Made by a program: the position numbers and the translations under genes. Source: CAZTQN01 sp964615765 (GTDB taxonomy: Bacteria > Planctomycetota > Phycisphaerae > Phycisphaerales > UBA1924). Taken from it: a stretch of DNA of 64,000 bases. Under the pieces are notes generated by a model that saw nothing but the letters and a program-made list of their open reading frames with translations, did not search any database and was not told the DNA's origin. The stretch lies in contig CAZTQN010000004.1 of NCBI GenBank assembly GCA_964615765.1, positions 124,001-188,000 of the forward strand. Direction: 5' to 3'. Each line of letters begins with the position of its first letter. Position 1 is the first letter of the stretch. Below are positions 45,852-55,306 of this stretch, piece after piece.

Positions 45852-47705
45852 ATGCCCGAGGCGAATGGTGACCGTGGCGGCGTTGCGGGGGGGGCGGGGG
45901 GTGCCGGGGGCAAGCGGTCGCTGCTCGACCGCATCGAGTGGTTGGGCAACAAGCTGCCCGAGCCGGCGGTGATCTTCATTATCCTGGCCGCCGCGGTGAT
46001 TGTGGCGGCGGCGGTGGGCGACCTGGTTGGCTGGCAGGTGCAGCCGGTGCGGCCGTCGGTGGTGATGGTTGAGCAGCTCGACGCGAACAACCAGCCGGTC
46101 ATCGGCGCCGATGGCAAGGCGGTGATGGTCGCGAAGATGGACGAGGACGGGCGGGTGGTGACGGAGCTGAAGCCGACGGGGGCGCCGATCGAGCCGCGGA
46201 GTTTGCTCAACAGCGACGGCATCTATTGGATGCTGTCGAGCATGCTGCGGAACTTCACGACGCTGCCGGCGCTGGGGCTGATCTTCGTGGCGATGCTGGG
46301 GATCGGGCTGGCGGAGAAGTTCGGGTTTTTCTCCGCGCTGATGCGGGCGATGGCGCTGGTGACGCCGGCGAAGCTCTTGACGCCGGCGATCGTGCTGATC
46401 GGGGCGAACTCGAGCGTGGCGAGCGACGCGGGGTACATCATTCTGCCGCCGCTCGCCGCGGCGCTGTATCTGGCCGTCGGGCGGCACCCGGTGGCGGGGC
46501 TGGCGGCGGCGTTCTGCGGGGTGGCGGGCGGGTTCGGCGGGGGCTTCTTTCCGACGGGCGGGGACGGTGCGCTGACGGGCTTTGCGCAGGACGCGGCCCG
46601 CGTGATCGACCCGGAGTACACGGTCAACATCCTGCACAACGCGTTCTTCAAGGCCGGGTCGGCGGTCGTCGTGATGCTGGCCGGGTGGTTCGTGACGGAC
46701 CGGATCGTTGAGCCGCGGCTGGTGCGGACCTCGCCGGTGGTGGGCGCGGCGAGCGAGGCGGCGGGGGGGTTGGCGAGCATGGCGCTGACGCGGAGCGAGA
46801 AGCGCGGGCTGGCGTGGGCGGTGGCGGTGAATGTGGTGGTGGTGGGCGTGTGCGTGGCGATGGTGCTGGTGCCGGGGATGCCGCTGAGCGGGGACGGGCA
46901 GCCGACGCTCGCCAACGGGCGGGTGATCGTGCAGCACGCGGTCGAGATTGTGCCGAAGGACGCGGCGTTGCCGGCGGGAGTGCCGGCGACGGACGTGCTG
47001 GCGCGGGAGCCGCTGCAGGTGTATGAGACGCCGGTGCGCGGGCAACTGGTGGAGTCGCCCGGGCAGCGGTGGTCGCACGCGATCGTGCCGATCATCTTCA
47101 TCGCATTCCTGCTGCCGGGGATGGTGTACGGGTGGGTGACGGGGGCGATGCGGTCGCAGCGCGACTTCATCGAGGGGATCTATCACGGGATCCGGTCGAT
47201 CGTGCCGGTGCTCGCGATCGCGTTCTTCATGGGGCAGTTCGTGGCGTACTTCTCGTACACGCGGCTGGACCGGATGCTCGCGTATGCGGGCGGGTCGCTG
47301 CTGGTCGACGCGGACTTGCCGGTGCCGCTGCTGCTCGCGCTGTTCGTCTTGCTGGTGGTCGTGGGGGACTTCGCGATCTCGGGGATGCTGAGCAAGTTCG
47401 GGATCATGGCCCCGATCTTCATCCCGATGTTCATGTTCGTGGGGATCAGCCCGGAGCTGACGACGGCGGCGTACCGGATCGGGGACAGCGTGGTGAACAT
47501 CGTCACGCCGCTGAACAGCTATCTGCTGATCATCCTGGTGGTGCTCCAGAAGTACAAGGAACGGGCGGGGCTGGGGAGTTTGATGGCGTTGATGCTGCCG
47601 TACAGCGTGGTGCTGTTTGTGGTGTGGACGGCGTTCCTGCTGGTGTGGTGGATGATCGGCGTCCCGCTGGGGCCGGGGGCGCCGTTGCACTATGTGGCGG
47701 GGTAG
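45852..47705 (+). CDS. AbgT-family transporter
   Basis: The ATG at 45852 with GGAGG 6 nt upstream gives 617 residues. It has about ten to twelve hydrophobic helices with AbgT family patterns: LDRIEWLGNKLPEPAVIFII, the ANSSVASDAGYIILPPLAA motif, FPTGGDG, IVPVLAIAFFMGQFVAYF and TPLNSYLLIIL. The family imports p-aminobenzoyl-glutamate or exports sulfonamide-like antimetabolites using the ion gradient. A polar loop at residues 60-110 and another near 320-360 are larger than in AbgT. No p-aminobenzoyl-glutamate hydrolase gene is next to it. Confidence 0.9.
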   Translation: MPEANGDRGGVAGGAGGAGGKRSLLDRIEWLGNKLPEPAVIFIILAAAVIVAAAVGDLVGWQVQPVRPSVVMVEQLDANNQPVIGADGKAVMVAKMDEDGRVVTELKPTGAPIEPRSLLNSDGIYWMLSSMLRNFTTLPALGLIFVAMLGIGLAEKFGFFSALMRAMALVTPAKLLTPAIVLIGANSSVASDAGYIILPPLAAALYLAVGRHPVAGLAAAFCGVAGGFGGGFFPTGGDGALTGFAQDAARVIDPEYTVNILHNAFFKAGSAVVVMLAGWFVTDRIVEPRLVRTSPVVGAASEAAGGLASMALTRSEKRGLAWAVAVNVVVVGVCVAMVLVPGMPLSGDGQPTLANGRVIVQHAVEIVPKDAALPAGVPATDVLAREPLQVYETPVRGQLVESPGQRWSHAIVPIIFIAFLLPGMVYGWVTGAMRSQRDFIEGIYHGIRSIVPVLAIAFFMGQFVAYFSYTRLDRMLAYAGGSLLVDADLPVPLLLALFVLLVVVGDFAISGMLSKFGIMAPIFIPMFMFVGISPELTTAAYRIGDSVVNIVTPLNSYLLIILVVLQKYKERAGLGSLMALMLPYSVVLFVVWTAFLLVWWMIGVPLGPGAPLHYVAG

Positions 47706-47960
47706 GGGCGAGAGGTGAGGGGTGAGAGGCGAGGGATCGGAAGGGAGATTTGAACGCGAAGGCGCGAAGGGCGCGAAGGGGCGGTGGGGGCAGGTGTTGG
47801 TGTTGGCGGCGTCTTGTGTTGATTGGGCGCTGCGGGAACCCACCCCCCGGCCCCCTCCCTCTGGGAGGGGGAGTAAGACGGGGATTGAACGCAAAGACCG
47901 CCGCCCCGATTTGCCCTTTGGCCCTTTGCCCTTTGGCCATTTGCTCTTTGGCCCTTTGTC
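47706..47960. repeat. Composite repeat element filling the AbgT-SUI1 gap
   Basis: The gap is GAGAGGTGAGG-type heptamers, TTGAACGCGAAGGCGCGAAG (47751-47775), a middle similar to the one at 51.03 kb, and a palindromic core at 47837-47872. It ends with alternating TTTGGCC/CTTTGCC heptamers (47908-47960). It lies between convergent genes. Confidence 0.8.
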
Positions 47961-48410
47961 TCAGCCGCCTGCGGGTTTGGTGGGGTAGCCGAGGGCGGTG
48001 AAGTGCTGGACCATGGCGTCGCGGTGGTCGCCTTGGAGTTCGAGTTCGATGGTGGGTGTGGTCGTGCGCGTGGCGCCGCGTTGGGATGAGGTAGGCCAGG
48101 CGGTGATGGTGCTGAGGCTGCCGCCGGTGCCGAGTTTTTTCTTGAGGGCTTTGAGGAGGTCGGGGAGTTCGTCGGTGCGCTCGGAGCGTGGGGCGAGGCC
48201 GGCGACGACGGTGACGGTCTTGCCGTTGCGCTTTTCGCGGCGGACGCGGACCTGCTGTGTAGCGGGGTCGAGGACTTTGCCGTCGAGCCCGCGTGGGCAG
48301 GCGCAGGCGGCGTGGGGTTTGCCGCAGCGCTCGCAGGTGACGGGCTGCTGAAGGGGCGTGCCGTCGAAGAGGCCGGGTGGGGGTGGCGGGGGGGGCGGGG
48401 GTGGGGGCAT
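47961..48410 (-). CDS. SUI1/eIF1-like translation factor with zinc site and polyproline start
   Basis: The 149-residue protein opens with Met and 11 consecutive prolines. A zinc-like CERCGKPHAACAC segment and the SUI1 domain follow (RREKRNGKTVTVVAGL, LPDLLKALKKKLGTGGS, and the late HRDAMVQHFTALGY). YciH-type SUI1 proteins affect start-codon fidelity. The Thr/Ser-rich stretch after GTGGS (about 25 residues) is an insert relative to the family. The proline run is encoded by a long C/G tract and would depend on EF-P for translation. Confidence 0.82.
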   Translation of the reverse strand: MPPPPPPPPPPPGLFDGTPLQQPVTCERCGKPHAACACPRGLDGKVLDPATQQVRVRREKRNGKTVTVVAGLAPRSERTDELPDLLKALKKKLGTGGSLSTITAWPTSSQRGATRTTTPTIELELQGDHRDAMVQHFTALGYPTKPAGG

Positions 48411-48467
48411 GAAGGAAGGTAGACGGTGTGGTGGGCGTGGGGTGTGAGGGGTCGCTACGCTGGGGCA

Positions 48468-49565
48468 ATGAGTGCGGCGGTGAGCGTACCGGCAGGGCTT
48501 GAGGGCGTGTATGGGGCGGTGCTGCGGGCGCTCGGACGCGTCGAGGCGGCGTTTGATGCGCAGCTGAAGTCGGACTTGCCGCCGGTGCAGCGGCTGGTGC
48601 GGCACATCGAGGCGTATCGCGGGAAGATGCTGCGGCCGCAGCTGGTGTGCCTGTGCGGGATCGCCGCGGCGTGTGCGCGGGGCGCGATGCACGGCGGCGG
48701 CAACGGGCACGGCGGGAACGGTGCGGGCCTTGACGGGACGGAGTATGACGGGCTGGTGACGGCGCGGCACATCACCGTCGCGACGGTGTGCGAGATGGTG
48801 CACATGGCGACGCTCGTGCACGACGACGTGCTCGACGAGGCCGACATCCGGCGCAAGGGGCAAACGGTCAATCGCCTGCGCGGGAACGAGATCGCCGTCA
48901 TCCTCGGGGACTATCTGTTCTCGTCGGCGTATCACCTGTGCTCGACGCTGGACTCTCAGGCGGCGGCGCTCTTGATCGGCGCGTGCGGGATGACACTGTG
49001 CACGGGCGAGCTGCTGCAACTGCACCACCGCGAGAACTTCTCGATCGACGAGCCGACGTACTTCGAGATCGTCGAACGGAAGACGGGCTCGCTGATCGCC
49101 GTGAGTTGCCAGCTTGGGGCGATGCAGTCTGGCGGGTCGGCGGGGGCGGCGGCAGATGACCTGGCGGAGAAGTTCCGGCTCTTCGGGCTGAAGCTCGGCG
49201 TGGCGTTCCAGATTCAGGACGATCTGCTCGATTTGACCGGAGACGCGGCGGTGGTGGGCAAGCCGCTGCTGCGCGATCTGGCGCTAGGAAAGCTCACGCT
49301 GCCGGTGATCCATCACCTGGCGACGGCGAGCGCCGAGGCGCGGGGCGAGTCGCTGGCGCTGCTGAAGGCGGCGGGCGATGCGGACGTGGAGTCGCTCCGG
49401 CGGCTGGTGCAGGGGCTGAATCGCACGGGCTCGATCGAGCACGCGCGGACGCGGGCGAAGGCGCTGGTTGAAGAAGCCAAGGCCCTGCTCGGCGGCCTGC
49501 CGGAGAGCGCGCCGAAAAGCCTGCTAATGCTGGTCGCGGATCAGGTGGTGGCGAGGGCGGTGTGA
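48468..49565 (+). CDS. Polyprenyl diphosphate synthase
   Basis: The ATG at 48468 gives 365 residues. Both Asp-rich motifs of trans-prenyltransferases are present: HDDVLDEADIRR (first) and QIQDDLLDLTGD (second). The LLRDLALGKLTLPVI segment is also present. It condenses isopentenyl diphosphate units to long-chain products, probably the menaquinone side chain, since mqnE is in this window. A Gly/His-rich loop (HGGGNGHGGNGAG) is inserted after helix C. Chain length cannot be read from the sequence alone. Confidence 0.93.
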   Translation: MSAAVSVPAGLEGVYGAVLRALGRVEAAFDAQLKSDLPPVQRLVRHIEAYRGKMLRPQLVCLCGIAAACARGAMHGGGNGHGGNGAGLDGTEYDGLVTARHITVATVCEMVHMATLVHDDVLDEADIRRKGQTVNRLRGNEIAVILGDYLFSSAYHLCSTLDSQAAALLIGACGMTLCTGELLQLHHRENFSIDEPTYFEIVERKTGSLIAVSCQLGAMQSGGSAGAAADDLAEKFRLFGLKLGVAFQIQDDLLDLTGDAAVVGKPLLRDLALGKLTLPVIHHLATASAEARGESLALLKAAGDADVESLRRLVQGLNRTGSIEHARTRAKALVEEAKALLGGLPESAPKSLLMLVADQVVARAV

Positions 49566-49640
49566 TCGGGGGGAAGGGGTGAGAGGTCAGGGGCGAGGGG
49601 CGAGGGGCGGGAAGCGAAGAGCGAAGAGCGGAAAGCGGAA

Positions 49641-49846
49641 AGCGGCGGGAACACGTGCGTCCGGCCCCCCCACTCCTTCCCCATCAATCCCTCCGAGTCC
49701 CTCTGCCCACTCCGACACCTCTGAGTTCGGATCGGGGTTTAGCGGGAAGCGGGAAGCGGCGAGAGCACGCGCGTCCGGCCCCCCCACTCCTTCCCCATGA
49801 ATCCCTCCGAGTCCCTCTGCCCACTCCGAGACCTCTGAGTTCGGAT
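49641..49846. repeat. 92-bp direct duplication between prenyl synthase and asd
   Basis: Segments 49641-49732 and 49755-49846 are about 95% identical and 114 bp apart. Each holds CGTCCGGCCCCCCCACTCC, then CCCTCCGAGTCCCTCTGCCC and CTCTGAGTTCGGAT. GGGAAGC heptamers separate them. Confidence 0.9.
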
Positions 49847-49871
49847 CCTTCCGGCATATCGTCGCGGCACT

Positions 49872-50954
49872 ATGAAGAGTGCACCGACGGTGGCTGTGGC
49901 TGGCGTGACGGGGGCGGTGGGGCGTGAGATGCTGGAGATTCTCGAGCAGCGGCGGTTTCCGCACGGGGAGCTGCGGGCGCTGGCGTCGGCGCGGTCGGCG
50001 GGGCAGATGCTGCCGTATCGCGGCTCGACGGTGCGGGTGGAGGAGCTGACGGCGGAGTCGCTGCGCGGGGTGGACATTGCGCTATTCAGCGCGGGGTCGT
50101 CGATCAGCAAGGTGTTCGCGCCCGCGGCGGGCAAGGCCGGGTGCGTGGTGATCGACAACTCCTCGGCGTTCCGGATGTCGCCGGGCGTTCCGCTGACGAT
50201 TCCGGAAGTGAACCCGGAGAGCGTTCGCGATCTGCGTGTGAGCGCGGAGTTGCCGAACGTGATCGCGAACCCGAACTGCTCGACGATCATCCTGCTGATG
50301 GCGCTGACGCCGCTGCGGCGTGCGTTCGGGGTCGAGCGCGTGGTGGTGAGCACGTATCAGGCGGCGAGCGGCGCCGGGGCGAAGGGAATGGAGGAACTGG
50401 AGGCGCAGACGCGGGACGATCTGGCGGGCAAGCCGGTGCGCGCGGGCGCGGAGACGGGCGGCGTGTTCCACGAGCCGTACGCGTTCAACCTGTTCAGCCA
50501 CAACACCGCGATCGACCCGGTGACGGGGCTGAATGTTGAAGAGACCAAGGTGATCCTGGAGACGCGGAAGATCTGGAACGATGAGGCGGTGGCGGTATCG
50601 GCGACGTGCGTGCGAGTGCCGGTGCGGCGGGCGCACGCGGAGAGCGTGAACGTCACGCTGAAGACGCCGGCGACGACGGAGCAGGTGCGCGAGGTGCTCG
50701 CGAAGTTCCCGGGCGTGCGGGTGGTGGACGACCGAGCTGGGAACCGGTTCCCGACGCCGCTGAAGGCGAGCGGGATTGATGACGTGCTGGTGGGGCGGAT
50801 TCGGCCGGATGCGTCGCGCTTGCCGGCGAACGCCGGACCGGCGGAATATCAGCGGCCGACGGTGGCGTTTGATCTGTTCGTGTGCGGCGACCAGTTGCGC
50901 AAGGGGGCGGCGCTGAACGCGGTGCAGATTGCGGAAATCGTGAGTAGGGGGTAG
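49872..50954 (+). CDS. asd: Aspartate-semialdehyde dehydrogenase
   Basis: The 360-residue enzyme has NADP-binding GVTGAVG (11-17), catalytic Cys136 (NPNCSTI), the STYQAASGAGAKGMEEL region, and late RVPVRRAHAES with the acid/base His. It reduces aspartyl phosphate to aspartate semialdehyde for lysine, threonine, methionine and diaminopimelate synthesis. It is monocistronic in appearance. Confidence 0.97.
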   Translation: MKSAPTVAVAGVTGAVGREMLEILEQRRFPHGELRALASARSAGQMLPYRGSTVRVEELTAESLRGVDIALFSAGSSISKVFAPAAGKAGCVVIDNSSAFRMSPGVPLTIPEVNPESVRDLRVSAELPNVIANPNCSTIILLMALTPLRRAFGVERVVVSTYQAASGAGAKGMEELEAQTRDDLAGKPVRAGAETGGVFHEPYAFNLFSHNTAIDPVTGLNVEETKVILETRKIWNDEAVAVSATCVRVPVRRAHAESVNVTLKTPATTEQVREVLAKFPGVRVVDDRAGNRFPTPLKASGIDDVLVGRIRPDASRLPANAGPAEYQRPTVAFDLFVCGDQLRKGAALNAVQIAEIVSRG

Positions 50955-51190
50955 AGGTCAGAGGTCAGGGGACAGGGGGGAGAGGTTGAACGCGAAGGCG
51001 CGAAGCGCTCGAAGGGGGAGTGGCGAGAGTTGTTGGTGCCCGCGGGGCTTCTTGGTGAACGGGCGCGGCACGAACCCACCCCCCGGCCCCCTCCCTCTGG
51101 GAAGGGGTGCAAGAGGCAGAGACCCCACGCGGAGCGTGGGGGTACCCAAGGTCAGGGGGGAGAGGTCAGGGGCGAGAGGCGAGGGGACGT
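50955..51190. repeat. Composite repeat element between asd and pgi
   Basis: AGGTCAG heptamers lead to TTGAACGCGAAGGCGCGAAG (50988-51010). A middle closely matching the 47.8-kb copy, the core at 51073-51107 and the CCCCACGC/GCGTGGGG palindrome at 51121-51148 follow. It again lies between convergent genes. Confidence 0.8.
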
Positions 51191-51197
51191 CGGCGCG

Positions 51198-52667
51198 TTA
51201 GATCGTAAACGTGGTCGGCGCGAGGGCGTTGTTGACGGCGTGGAGGTGTTTTTCGTAGCCGGCGCGGCCCATGAGGCCGAAGGTGGCTTGCTTGCCGAGT
51301 TCGACGGCGGGCTGGTCGTAGGCGTCGATGTTCAGCATCAGCCCGGCGTACGCGGTGACCATCTCCCAGAGGTAGATGAACTGGCCGACGTGGCGGGCGT
51401 CGAGCTTCGGGAAGCGGATGGTGAAGTTCGGGCGCTGGCTTTCCAGCAGGGCGTACTCGGTGGCGCGCTTCTCGGCGTTGAGGAGGCCGGCCATCGACTT
51501 GCCTTCGAGGTACTGGATCGCGTCGACGTTCAGGCCGGTGGGGATGCGGATGTCGGTCTTGCCCGCGCCGGCGGGCATGTCCTCGAAGCCCGCGTCGGCG
51601 AGTTCGAGGAAGCCGATGACCTTGTCGTTCGGGCCTTCGCGGTAGAGCTGGACCTGGCTGTGCTGGTCGGTGGTGCCGAGGGCCTTGATGGGCGTGAAGC
51701 CGGAGTACACCGTGTCGCCGGTGCGGTCGACCTTCTTGCCGAGGCTCTCGGCCCAGAGTTGGCGGTACCAGTCGGCCAGCAGGTACATCGCGTTGCAGTA
51801 GGGCATCAGGACGTGGTTGACCTTGCCCTTCTTGGTGCCGAGCTCGACCAGCAGATACGCGAGCATGGCGGCGGGGTTGGTCGCGAGGTCGGGCTTGGTG
51901 CAGAGGGCGTCCATGTCAGCGGCGCCGTCGAGGAGGGCGGCGACATCGATCCCGCACATGGCGGCGGAGAAGAGGCCGACGGGGGAGAGGACGCTGAAGC
52001 GTCCGCCGACGCCGTCGGGGACGGGGAGGGTGGCGTAGCCCTCGGCGTCGCAGATCTGCCGCATGGTGCCCTTGGCGGGGTCGGTGCAGGCGACGACGTG
52101 CTCCTTGCCGGGGCGGCTGGCGGCTTTGAGCAGGTCGCGGATGACCATGAACTGAGCCGCGGTCTCGGCGGTTTCGCCGGACTTGGAGATGACGTTGAAG
52201 ACGGTGCGTTCGAGGCTCGGGTCGCTGGCGCGGATGAAGTTCAGCACCGAGCCGAAGTAGGCGGGGTCGACGTTGTCAACGACGAAGATGCGTGGGAACT
52301 TGGCGCGGCGGGCGCCGGAGCCGGCGGAGGCGCCGGGCTCGATGAGGTTGTACGTGAACGGGTTGAGGGCCGACTGCAGCGCGATGTTGCCGAGGGCCGA
52401 GCCGCCGATGCCCAGGACGACGAGGTTGTCGACCTTGCCGCGGAAGCGTTCGACCAGGTCACGCACGGCGGCGAGGTGTTGGGAGCGAACGGGGTCGGTG
52501 TGGAGGGAGCGCCAGCGTTCCCAGCCGGTGCCGCGGGTGGAGTTCAGGCGCTGGGTCAGGTGCGTCACGGCGTCGGCGGCTTCGGAGCCGGGCGCGAGCT
52601 GGGCGGGGTCCACGCCGTGGGGGCCGACGCGGGGGGAGAGACAGTTGGCGTAGTCGAGCGTGAGCAT
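51198..52667 (-). CDS. pgi: Glucose-6-phosphate isomerase
   Basis: The 489-residue enzyme matches bacterial PGI: NLVVLGIGGSALGN, ISKSGETAET (sugar-phosphate loop), LGTTDQHSQVQLYREGP, and the late catalytic Lys region. It interconverts glucose-6-phosphate and fructose-6-phosphate. The start ATG at 52667 gives a normal N terminus. It is divergent from ppa by 163 bp. Confidence 0.96.
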   Translation of the reverse strand: MLTLDYANCLSPRVGPHGVDPAQLAPGSEAADAVTHLTQRLNSTRGTGWERWRSLHTDPVRSQHLAAVRDLVERFRGKVDNLVVLGIGGSALGNIALQSALNPFTYNLIEPGASAGSGARRAKFPRIFVVDNVDPAYFGSVLNFIRASDPSLERTVFNVISKSGETAETAAQFMVIRDLLKAASRPGKEHVVACTDPAKGTMRQICDAEGYATLPVPDGVGGRFSVLSPVGLFSAAMCGIDVAALLDGAADMDALCTKPDLATNPAAMLAYLLVELGTKKGKVNHVLMPYCNAMYLLADWYRQLWAESLGKKVDRTGDTVYSGFTPIKALGTTDQHSQVQLYREGPNDKVIGFLELADAGFEDMPAGAGKTDIRIPTGLNVDAIQYLEGKSMAGLLNAEKRATEYALLESQRPNFTIRFPKLDARHVGQFIYLWEMVTAYAGLMLNIDAYDQPAVELGKQATFGLMGRAGYEKHLHAVNNALAPTTFTI

Positions 52668-52830
52668 GTGATGAGGGTACCGGAGTTGGCAGAGAGGATC
52701 GAATGGACGGCGCGGGTTGGATGGCGGGCGCGTCGGGTGGTTACGCAGGCCCGGGGGAATGGCGGGGTTGTGGTCGGGCCGACGGGCGGGACGCGGAGTG
52801 GGCGGGGGCGGGTTGCTACGCTGCTGACCC

Positions 52831-53397
52831 ATGATTCACCCCTGGCATGATGTGACTCCGGCGTGCGAGTGCGGCGAGCTGCCGCTGTACTTCAAGAGCG
52901 TGATCGAGATCCCGAAGGGCTCGAACCTGAAGTTCGAGCTCGACAAGGGCTCGGGGCTTTTGAAGCTGGACCGGGTGCTGTCGAGCGCGGTGTACTACCC
53001 CGCGAACTACGGGTTCATCCCGCAGACGCTCGCGGAGGATGACGACCCGCTGGACGTGCTGGTGTACTGCACGGAAGACATCCCGCCGATGACGATCTGC
53101 GACGCGCGGGCGGTCGGGCTGATGACGATGGTGGACCAGGGTCAGCCGGACCACAAGATCATCGCGGTCCTGGTGCAGGACCCGATCTACAACGAGTTCC
53201 GCGGGGCCGCGAACTTCCCGTCGCACATCTTCAAGCTGCTGCGCCGATTCTTCGAGGACTACAAGATGCTGGAACTCAAGGACGTGCAGGTGGACGAGAT
53301 CCAGCCGGCGGAAGCGGCGTACACGATCATCGAGGATTCGCTGGCGCGGTACTACAAGGCGCGGCAGCGTGGGGCGATAAAGGGGTTGGTGAAGTAA
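52831..53397 (+). CDS. ppa: Inorganic pyrophosphatase, class I
   Basis: The 188-residue protein has the family signature EDDDPLDVLVY with metal-binding Asp residues, FKSVIEIPKGSNLKFELDK, YYPANYGFIPQT, and HIFKLLRRFFEDYK. It hydrolyses pyrophosphate to drive biosynthesis. A clear terminator follows. Confidence 0.97.
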   Translation: MIHPWHDVTPACECGELPLYFKSVIEIPKGSNLKFELDKGSGLLKLDRVLSSAVYYPANYGFIPQTLAEDDDPLDVLVYCTEDIPPMTICDARAVGLMTMVDQGQPDHKIIAVLVQDPIYNEFRGAANFPSHIFKLLRRFFEDYKMLELKDVQVDEIQPAEAAYTIIEDSLARYYKARQRGAIKGLVK

Positions 53398-53399
53398 AG

Positions 53400-53447
53400 G
53401 GCCGAATGGCAAATTGCCAAAGGGCAAATTGCCAAAGGGCCAAAGGC
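53400..53447. repeat. CAAATTGCCAAAGGG repeats
   Basis: Three imperfect units of CAAATTGCCAAAGGG/CCAAAGG follow the ppa stop. It is the reverse complement of the TTTGGCCCTTTGCC heptamer block at 47908-47960. Confidence 0.8.
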
Positions 53448-53514
53448 ACAGAGTCTGGCGTGAAGCACGCGGATTGGCGTCACGCTGGTCGGCGCGGGTG
53501 CGTGGAAAAAAGAG

Positions 53515-53545
53515 AGCCCCCGGGTTTGGGCCCGGGGGCTTTTTG
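53515..53545. terminator. Bidirectional rho-independent terminator
   Basis: AGCCCCCGGG and CCCGGGGGCT form a perfect stem around a short loop, with a T-run on the right and an A-run on the left. It serves ppa on the plus strand and the convergent glycine-rich gene on the minus strand. Confidence 0.93.
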
Positions 53546-53566
53546 ATTTGGGCTTTGCGTGGAGAT

Positions 53567-55306
53567 TCAGGGGTTTGGGCAGGGGAAGCCATCTTCGCCT
53601 TCGACGCCGGGGATGCCGGGGTAGCCGTAGGGGTACTCGGGCGCGGGGGGAGTGGCGGTGTTGGTGACGGTGCCGGGGGCGCCCGCGGCGCCGCCCGGTG
53701 CGGCGGGCCCGCCGGGGCCGGCCTGGCCGCCGTTGCCGCCATTACCGCCGAAGATGTTGTAAGAGAGCGAGGAGATCGCGAAGGGGTCGGGCCCGGCGAA
53801 GGAGAGTGATCCGCCGGCGCCACCGGCGCCGCCGAGGCCGCCTTGCTCGCCGTCGCACGGACCGCAGCCGCCGGTGCTGCCATGGGTGCCAGAGCCGCCG
53901 GAGCCGCCGACGAGGTCGGCGGTGACGGAGAGGGCGATGCGTGTGGCGGAGATGGCGACGATGCCGCCGGCGCCGCCGAAGTCACCGGCTTGGGAGAAGC
54001 CGCCGGAGCCGCAGCAGAGCAGGTCGCAGTCGTTGTCGACCTGAGCGCCGCCGTTGCCGCCGGAGTTGCCGATGCCGCCGCCGCCGCCGAGGCTGACGAT
54101 GTACACGGAGCCTTGGAGGGTGCCAAGGTCATTGGCGCCCAGGGGCGTGCCGCCGGCCTTGATGGTGGTTCCACCGGCGGCGCCGCCTGAGCCGGCGTTG
54201 CCCGCCGCGCCGCCGTTGACGGGGGGCGGGCAGTTCGGTCCGCGGGCCGGGAGACCGCGGAAGCAGAGCACGCTGCCGCCGGAGGACCCGCGGCCGGCGT
54301 GACCGCCGTACCCGCCGGAGTTGGAGATCACAGGGATGGGGTAGCCGTAGTAGTAACCGACGGAGGACTCGACGCGGTAGCCAGAGATGGAGACCTTGCC
54401 GCCGGGCTGGCCGTTGGCGGCGGAGCCACCGACGCCGGCGGTCGCGCCGCAGCCGTGCTGAGCGCCGGGGGTGCCGTACCCGCCGTTGCCCGCGCTGCCG
54501 CCGACGGCGACGAGCCCGCGGTTGATGCCGCTGCCGATGCGGATGACGGCGGTGTTGGGAGCGCCGGAGTGCTTGAGGGAGATGGACCCGGCGGCGCCGC
54601 CGGAGGAACCCCATCCGCCGTTGCCTTGGCCGGAGGCTTCGCAGGAGGTGTCGGGCCCGCCGTTGCCACCGTTGCCGCCGGCGCCGCCGGAGGTGTCGAC
54701 GAGGGCGTTGATGTTGATGTCGTTGACGCCGGTGGCGGAGAAGTTGCCGCCGCTGCCGCCGTTGCCGCCGGCGAAGCCGGTGCCGGCACTGTCGGCGTCA
54801 CGGCCGGCGGTGCCGTATTCACCGGCGAGGTTGACGCGTGCGTTGATGTGAATGTTGCCGCAGTACGTGCGGGTGACGGGCGTGATGGTGCCGTTGCCGG
54901 CGTCGATGACGTCGTCGCGGGAGGTCGCGGCGCGGCCGCGATCGATGGGGAAGACGTCGACGAGTTCCCGACGCCCGCACTGGGTGACGATGGAGAGGCT
55001 GTAGCTCTTCTTGCCGTCGTGCCCGTCGGGGCGCGGCTGGCCCGAGGGCTTGAGCCCGTCGATCTGGCCGTCGGCGATGAAGTCGCCGCCCTTGACGATG
55101 ATGGTGGTGTTGCAGTTCAACCGCGCCCCAACGGGGAGCACGCGGACGTCGACGCCGGAGTAGGTGAGCGTGACGCTGGACGTGCCGGCGGAACAGCCGG
55201 GCAAGTCGCCGGAGAGTTCGGCGGTTTGGGCGTGGAGGGTTTGCGTGGCGGCGCCGACGGCGCAGATGGACAGCCCCGCGCACAGCGCGGTGAACAGGGA
55301 CCTCAT
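53567..55306 (-). CDS. Exported glycine-rich repeat protein
   Basis: The ATG at 55306 with GGAG upstream gives 579 residues. A signal peptide (FTALCAGLSICAVGAATQTL, cleavage near LHAQT) precedes a 130-residue beta-rich part. About 350 residues then consist of GGSGG, GGNGG and GGAGG clusters alternating with short strands such as INALVDTSGGAG and VYIVSLGGGGG. The end is collagen-like (YGYPGIPGVEGEDG). The pattern recalls PE_PGRS-type or adhesin-like surface proteins in a general way only. Several Cys suggest disulphides. A surface or matrix role is likely, the exact function unknown. Confidence 0.7.
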   Translation of the reverse strand: MRSLFTALCAGLSICAVGAATQTLHAQTAELSGDLPGCSAGTSSVTLTYSGVDVRVLPVGARLNCNTTIIVKGGDFIADGQIDGLKPSGQPRPDGHDGKKSYSLSIVTQCGRRELVDVFPIDRGRAATSRDDVIDAGNGTITPVTRTYCGNIHINARVNLAGEYGTAGRDADSAGTGFAGGNGGSGGNFSATGVNDININALVDTSGGAGGNGGNGGPDTSCEASGQGNGGWGSSGGAAGSISLKHSGAPNTAVIRIGSGINRGLVAVGGSAGNGGYGTPGAQHGCGATAGVGGSAANGQPGGKVSISGYRVESSVGYYYGYPIPVISNSGGYGGHAGRGSSGGSVLCFRGLPARGPNCPPPVNGGAAGNAGSGGAAGGTTIKAGGTPLGANDLGTLQGSVYIVSLGGGGGIGNSGGNGGAQVDNDCDLLCCGSGGFSQAGDFGGAGGIVAISATRIALSVTADLVGGSGGSGTHGSTGGCGPCDGEQGGLGGAGGAGGSLSFAGPDPFAISSLSYNIFGGNGGNGGQAGPGGPAAPGGAAGAPGTVTNTATPPAPEYPYGYPGIPGVEGEDGFPCPNP

